Assembly (NCBI GenBank): GCA_900757265.1
Contig: CAAENW010000060.1
Coordinates: 1 to 7,484, forward strand
Reading direction: 5' to 3'
DNA: 7,484 nt
From: an uncultured Collinsella sp.
GTDB lineage: Bacteria; Actinomycetota; Coriobacteriia; Coriobacteriales; Coriobacteriaceae
Made by a program: the position numbers and the translations under genes
Shown: positions 7,201 through 7,484 of the stretch, piece after piece
How positions within the stretch are numbered: position 1 is the stretch's first letter
Layout: every line of letters starts with the position of its first letter
Notes under the pieces: model-generated
Told to the model about the DNA's origin: nothing
Database searches by the model: none
Seen by the model: only the letters and a program-made list of their open reading frames with translations

Positions 7201-7427
7201 AAGAGGCCGCCGACCGCGGAAACGGCGAGCAGACCCAGCCCGTCACGCAAGTGACGTACCAGGCCAAGCATGCGGAGGCAAAGACCGAGGCCACGACTTG
7301 GCAGACGGCGATGCCCGCCACGGGCGATGCGTCCGAGCTGCTGGGTGAGACCTTCGTGATCGGCGGCACGGTCCTGGTGGCCGCCGGCGTATTCCTGTCC
7401 GATAAGCGCCGCCAGCTGATCCGTTAG
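4077..7427 (+). CDS. Sortase-anchored coiled-coil surface protein with central CAP/SCP domain
   Basis: 1116 residues, start chosen by the AAGGA site. Domains in order: signal peptide (1-46, Lys-rich n-region, A-V-A cleavage site); Ala/Ser/Thr-rich linker; Ala-rich coiled-coil arm 1 (about 78-448); CAP/SCP domain (about 488-648); coiled-coil arm 2 (about 677-1045); a Gln/Thr-rich spacer; MPATG (1079-1083); hydrophobic segment (about 1091-1107); tail with K1110-R-R. The CAP cavity residues are H536, E544 (G-E-N), E562 (W-x-x-x-E) and H610 (G-H-Y). The only cysteines, C471, C501, C627 and C669, surround the CAP domain. Known: CAP domains are secreted modules binding lipids, ions or proteins, and sortases link such proteins to peptidoglycan. 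Inferred: it stands on the cell surface as a long stalk displaying the CAP domain, perhaps in adhesion or host contact. The target is unknown. No gene symbol is justified. The coiled-coil sequence is low-complexity, so homology there is uninformative. Confidence 0.88.
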   Translation: MSKNVNKNINGGAAGKTKAAGRIATVAAATIAMTGGSLLSPLTAVAQGANGADATGKPAAVLSPLTSAAAASTGAGTVSAAQKVANLQAAVDVARAKAAAAKADLETAAVPYDVAAANQQQVQGAYDAARGASDSAASAASAELEKQMGAAQDKADADVKALENAQAALDAAKKNLTDKDEALATAQKASRDAQSALEAARAAASDATPEAVAAAQAAAEQAASDLEQAKQRAADAQAKLSDAQAAVAVAAVKQQNAQGKLSAAQQAKAAADADVDAAQASYDAAKADLDRAEQGAAGPEYEAAKAKVVAASEALTAAKAAQSQREGELAAAEQDAAAAQGEVRTAQQTVADQQQAATDAQSKLDVAVAAKAAADAALDQAKTDHASALTELADAQAKLSAAKDEKDAADKALDQAKAQKQQADQAVAQAQAKLDAAQATANASAENYRQGAIAFFKSVGADDAADIILNCKLASYNKVGEEVDATSLANMKQAVVWLKACNEYRASVGLGELKVTYAMMATAIADANFSDTKIDHARQFEVGENVAWNYGSNPFKQWVDQEKAVFDAAAASLGATGLTGKPAYDFYTMHSSEIDNYAAKHGGLIRSVGHYINVINPDYTVTGMGVCTRGTLYGSTQAQTFVYSGQWYKPYNLNPMTVAEYEAALNAWCDSLANPEQGVDAARKELAVAQGVADDAGSKVSAASQAVAAKQTQVERAAANVDVAATKASEAQAAVAQKQAAADAAARAVSDARADLSAANAAVAAAQDAVAAKSGELDIAKGKVAAAKRALDAARAGVGDKRDALAAAQDELAAYSADIAAAQRAFDAASSALESARANQREAEAELLATQGDADQAGIDAAATQVELDMAQRAASDADAVVATAQAKSDAAAARASQLKNAAAALAKATGDKATADAALDAAAMAVSDAEYDVVEADDAVVDATVARDASAAAVARLRRINIAEAIVNGSTDDADEVLNAKIAAAHDAAERAATAKAELDDAVAATDAVAPAYLEALANYTAAKVELDQAIAELNAEIARQEAADRGNGEQTQPVTQVTYQAKHAEAKTEATTWQTAMPATGDASELLGETFVIGGTVLVAAGVFLSDKRRQLIR
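4308..5420 (+). other. Ala-rich coiled-coil arm 1
   Basis: Residues 78-448 are almost wholly Ala, Lys, Gln, Asp and Glu, with recurring phrases such as A-Q-A-K-L-x-A-A and D-A-A-K. They predict a very long helix with breaks at P111, P209 and G298-P299. Confidence 0.8.
5538..6020 (+). other. CAP/SCP (cysteine-rich secretory protein-like) domain
   Basis: Residues about 488-648. Markers: A-C-N-E-Y-R in the first helix, H536, G-E544-N, W558 with E562, and G-H610-Y-I-N-V-I-N-P, followed by G-M-G-V. These supply the His-Glu-Glu-His cavity set of CAP domains. The spacing from E562 to H610 is longer than in classic family members. Confidence 0.82.
6105..7211 (+). other. Ala-rich coiled-coil arm 2
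   Basis: Residues 677-1045 are compositionally like arm 1 and nearly the same length. Helix breaks are at G797-V-G-D, Q851-G-D, G911-D, N969-G-S and P1012. It leads into a Gln/Thr-rich wall-spanning spacer. Confidence 0.8.
7311..7424 (+). other. Cell-wall sorting signal (MPATG type)
   Basis: MPATG-D at residues 1079-1084, a hydrophobic stretch at about 1091-1107 (F-V-I-G-G-T-V-L-V-A-A), and a tail with D-K-R-R. This is the classic three-part sortase signal, with Met in place of the Leu of LPxTG. Confidence 0.82.
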
Positions 7428-7437
7428 GGACAGGGAA

Positions 7438-7481
7438 GCGCGCTGTTTTTGGCGCGCACCGCAGGGGCATGGGCTCTGCGG
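7438..7481 (+). terminator. GC-rich hairpins after the surface-protein gene (possible terminator)
   Basis: GCGCGC (7438-7443) pairs with GCGCGC (7452-7457) around an 8-base T-rich loop. CCGCAG (7459-7464) pairs with CTGCGG (7476-7481) around 11 bases. Both lie within 60 bases of the stop codon, the usual place for a terminator. No T-run follows the first stem, and the bases after the second are cut off by the window end. Confidence 0.35.
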
Positions 7482-7484
7482 CGC

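Overview
The window looks like part of a chromosome from a moderately GC-rich Gram-positive gut anaerobe of the class Coriobacteriia, with a Collinsella-like genus as my best guess. The grounds are the GC-rich codon use, GTG starts, and a very alanine-rich secreted CAP-domain protein with a sortase-type C-terminus. This is an inference from style, since no rRNA or other marker gene is present. All real genes lie on the + strand.

Left part (1-3607): two overlapping genes that I read as a DdmDE-like plasmid-defence operon. The first runs in from beyond the left edge. It is the C-terminal half of a helicase-nuclease, with helicase motif VI (QxxGRxxR) followed by a C-terminal PD-(D/E)XK-type nuclease site. 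The second starts at a GTG inside the end of the first. It encodes a 631-residue protein whose C-terminal half reads as the MID and PIWI lobes of a divergent prokaryotic Argonaute without a recognisable catalytic tetrad. In the Vibrio cholerae DdmDE system, the Argonaute-like DdmE uses a DNA guide to find plasmid DNA and recruits the DdmD helicase-nuclease to degrade it. Gene order, sizes and domain content here match that arrangement.

Middle (3608-4076): a short intergenic region with a plausible sigma-70-type promoter and a perfect small hairpin in the predicted leader. It drives a 64-codon gene for a strongly acidic protein of unknown function. A second intergenic stretch with an imperfect hairpin follows.

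Right part (4077-7427): one large gene for a 1116-residue cell-wall-anchored surface protein. It has a signal peptide, a ~370-residue Ala-rich coiled-coil arm, a CAP/SCP domain, a second ~370-residue coiled-coil arm, an MPATG sorting motif, a membrane segment and a positive tail. The equal arms suggest a folded-back stalk that presents the CAP domain at its tip. Two GC-rich hairpins follow the stop codon. No RNA genes, insertion sequences or CRISPR arrays were found.
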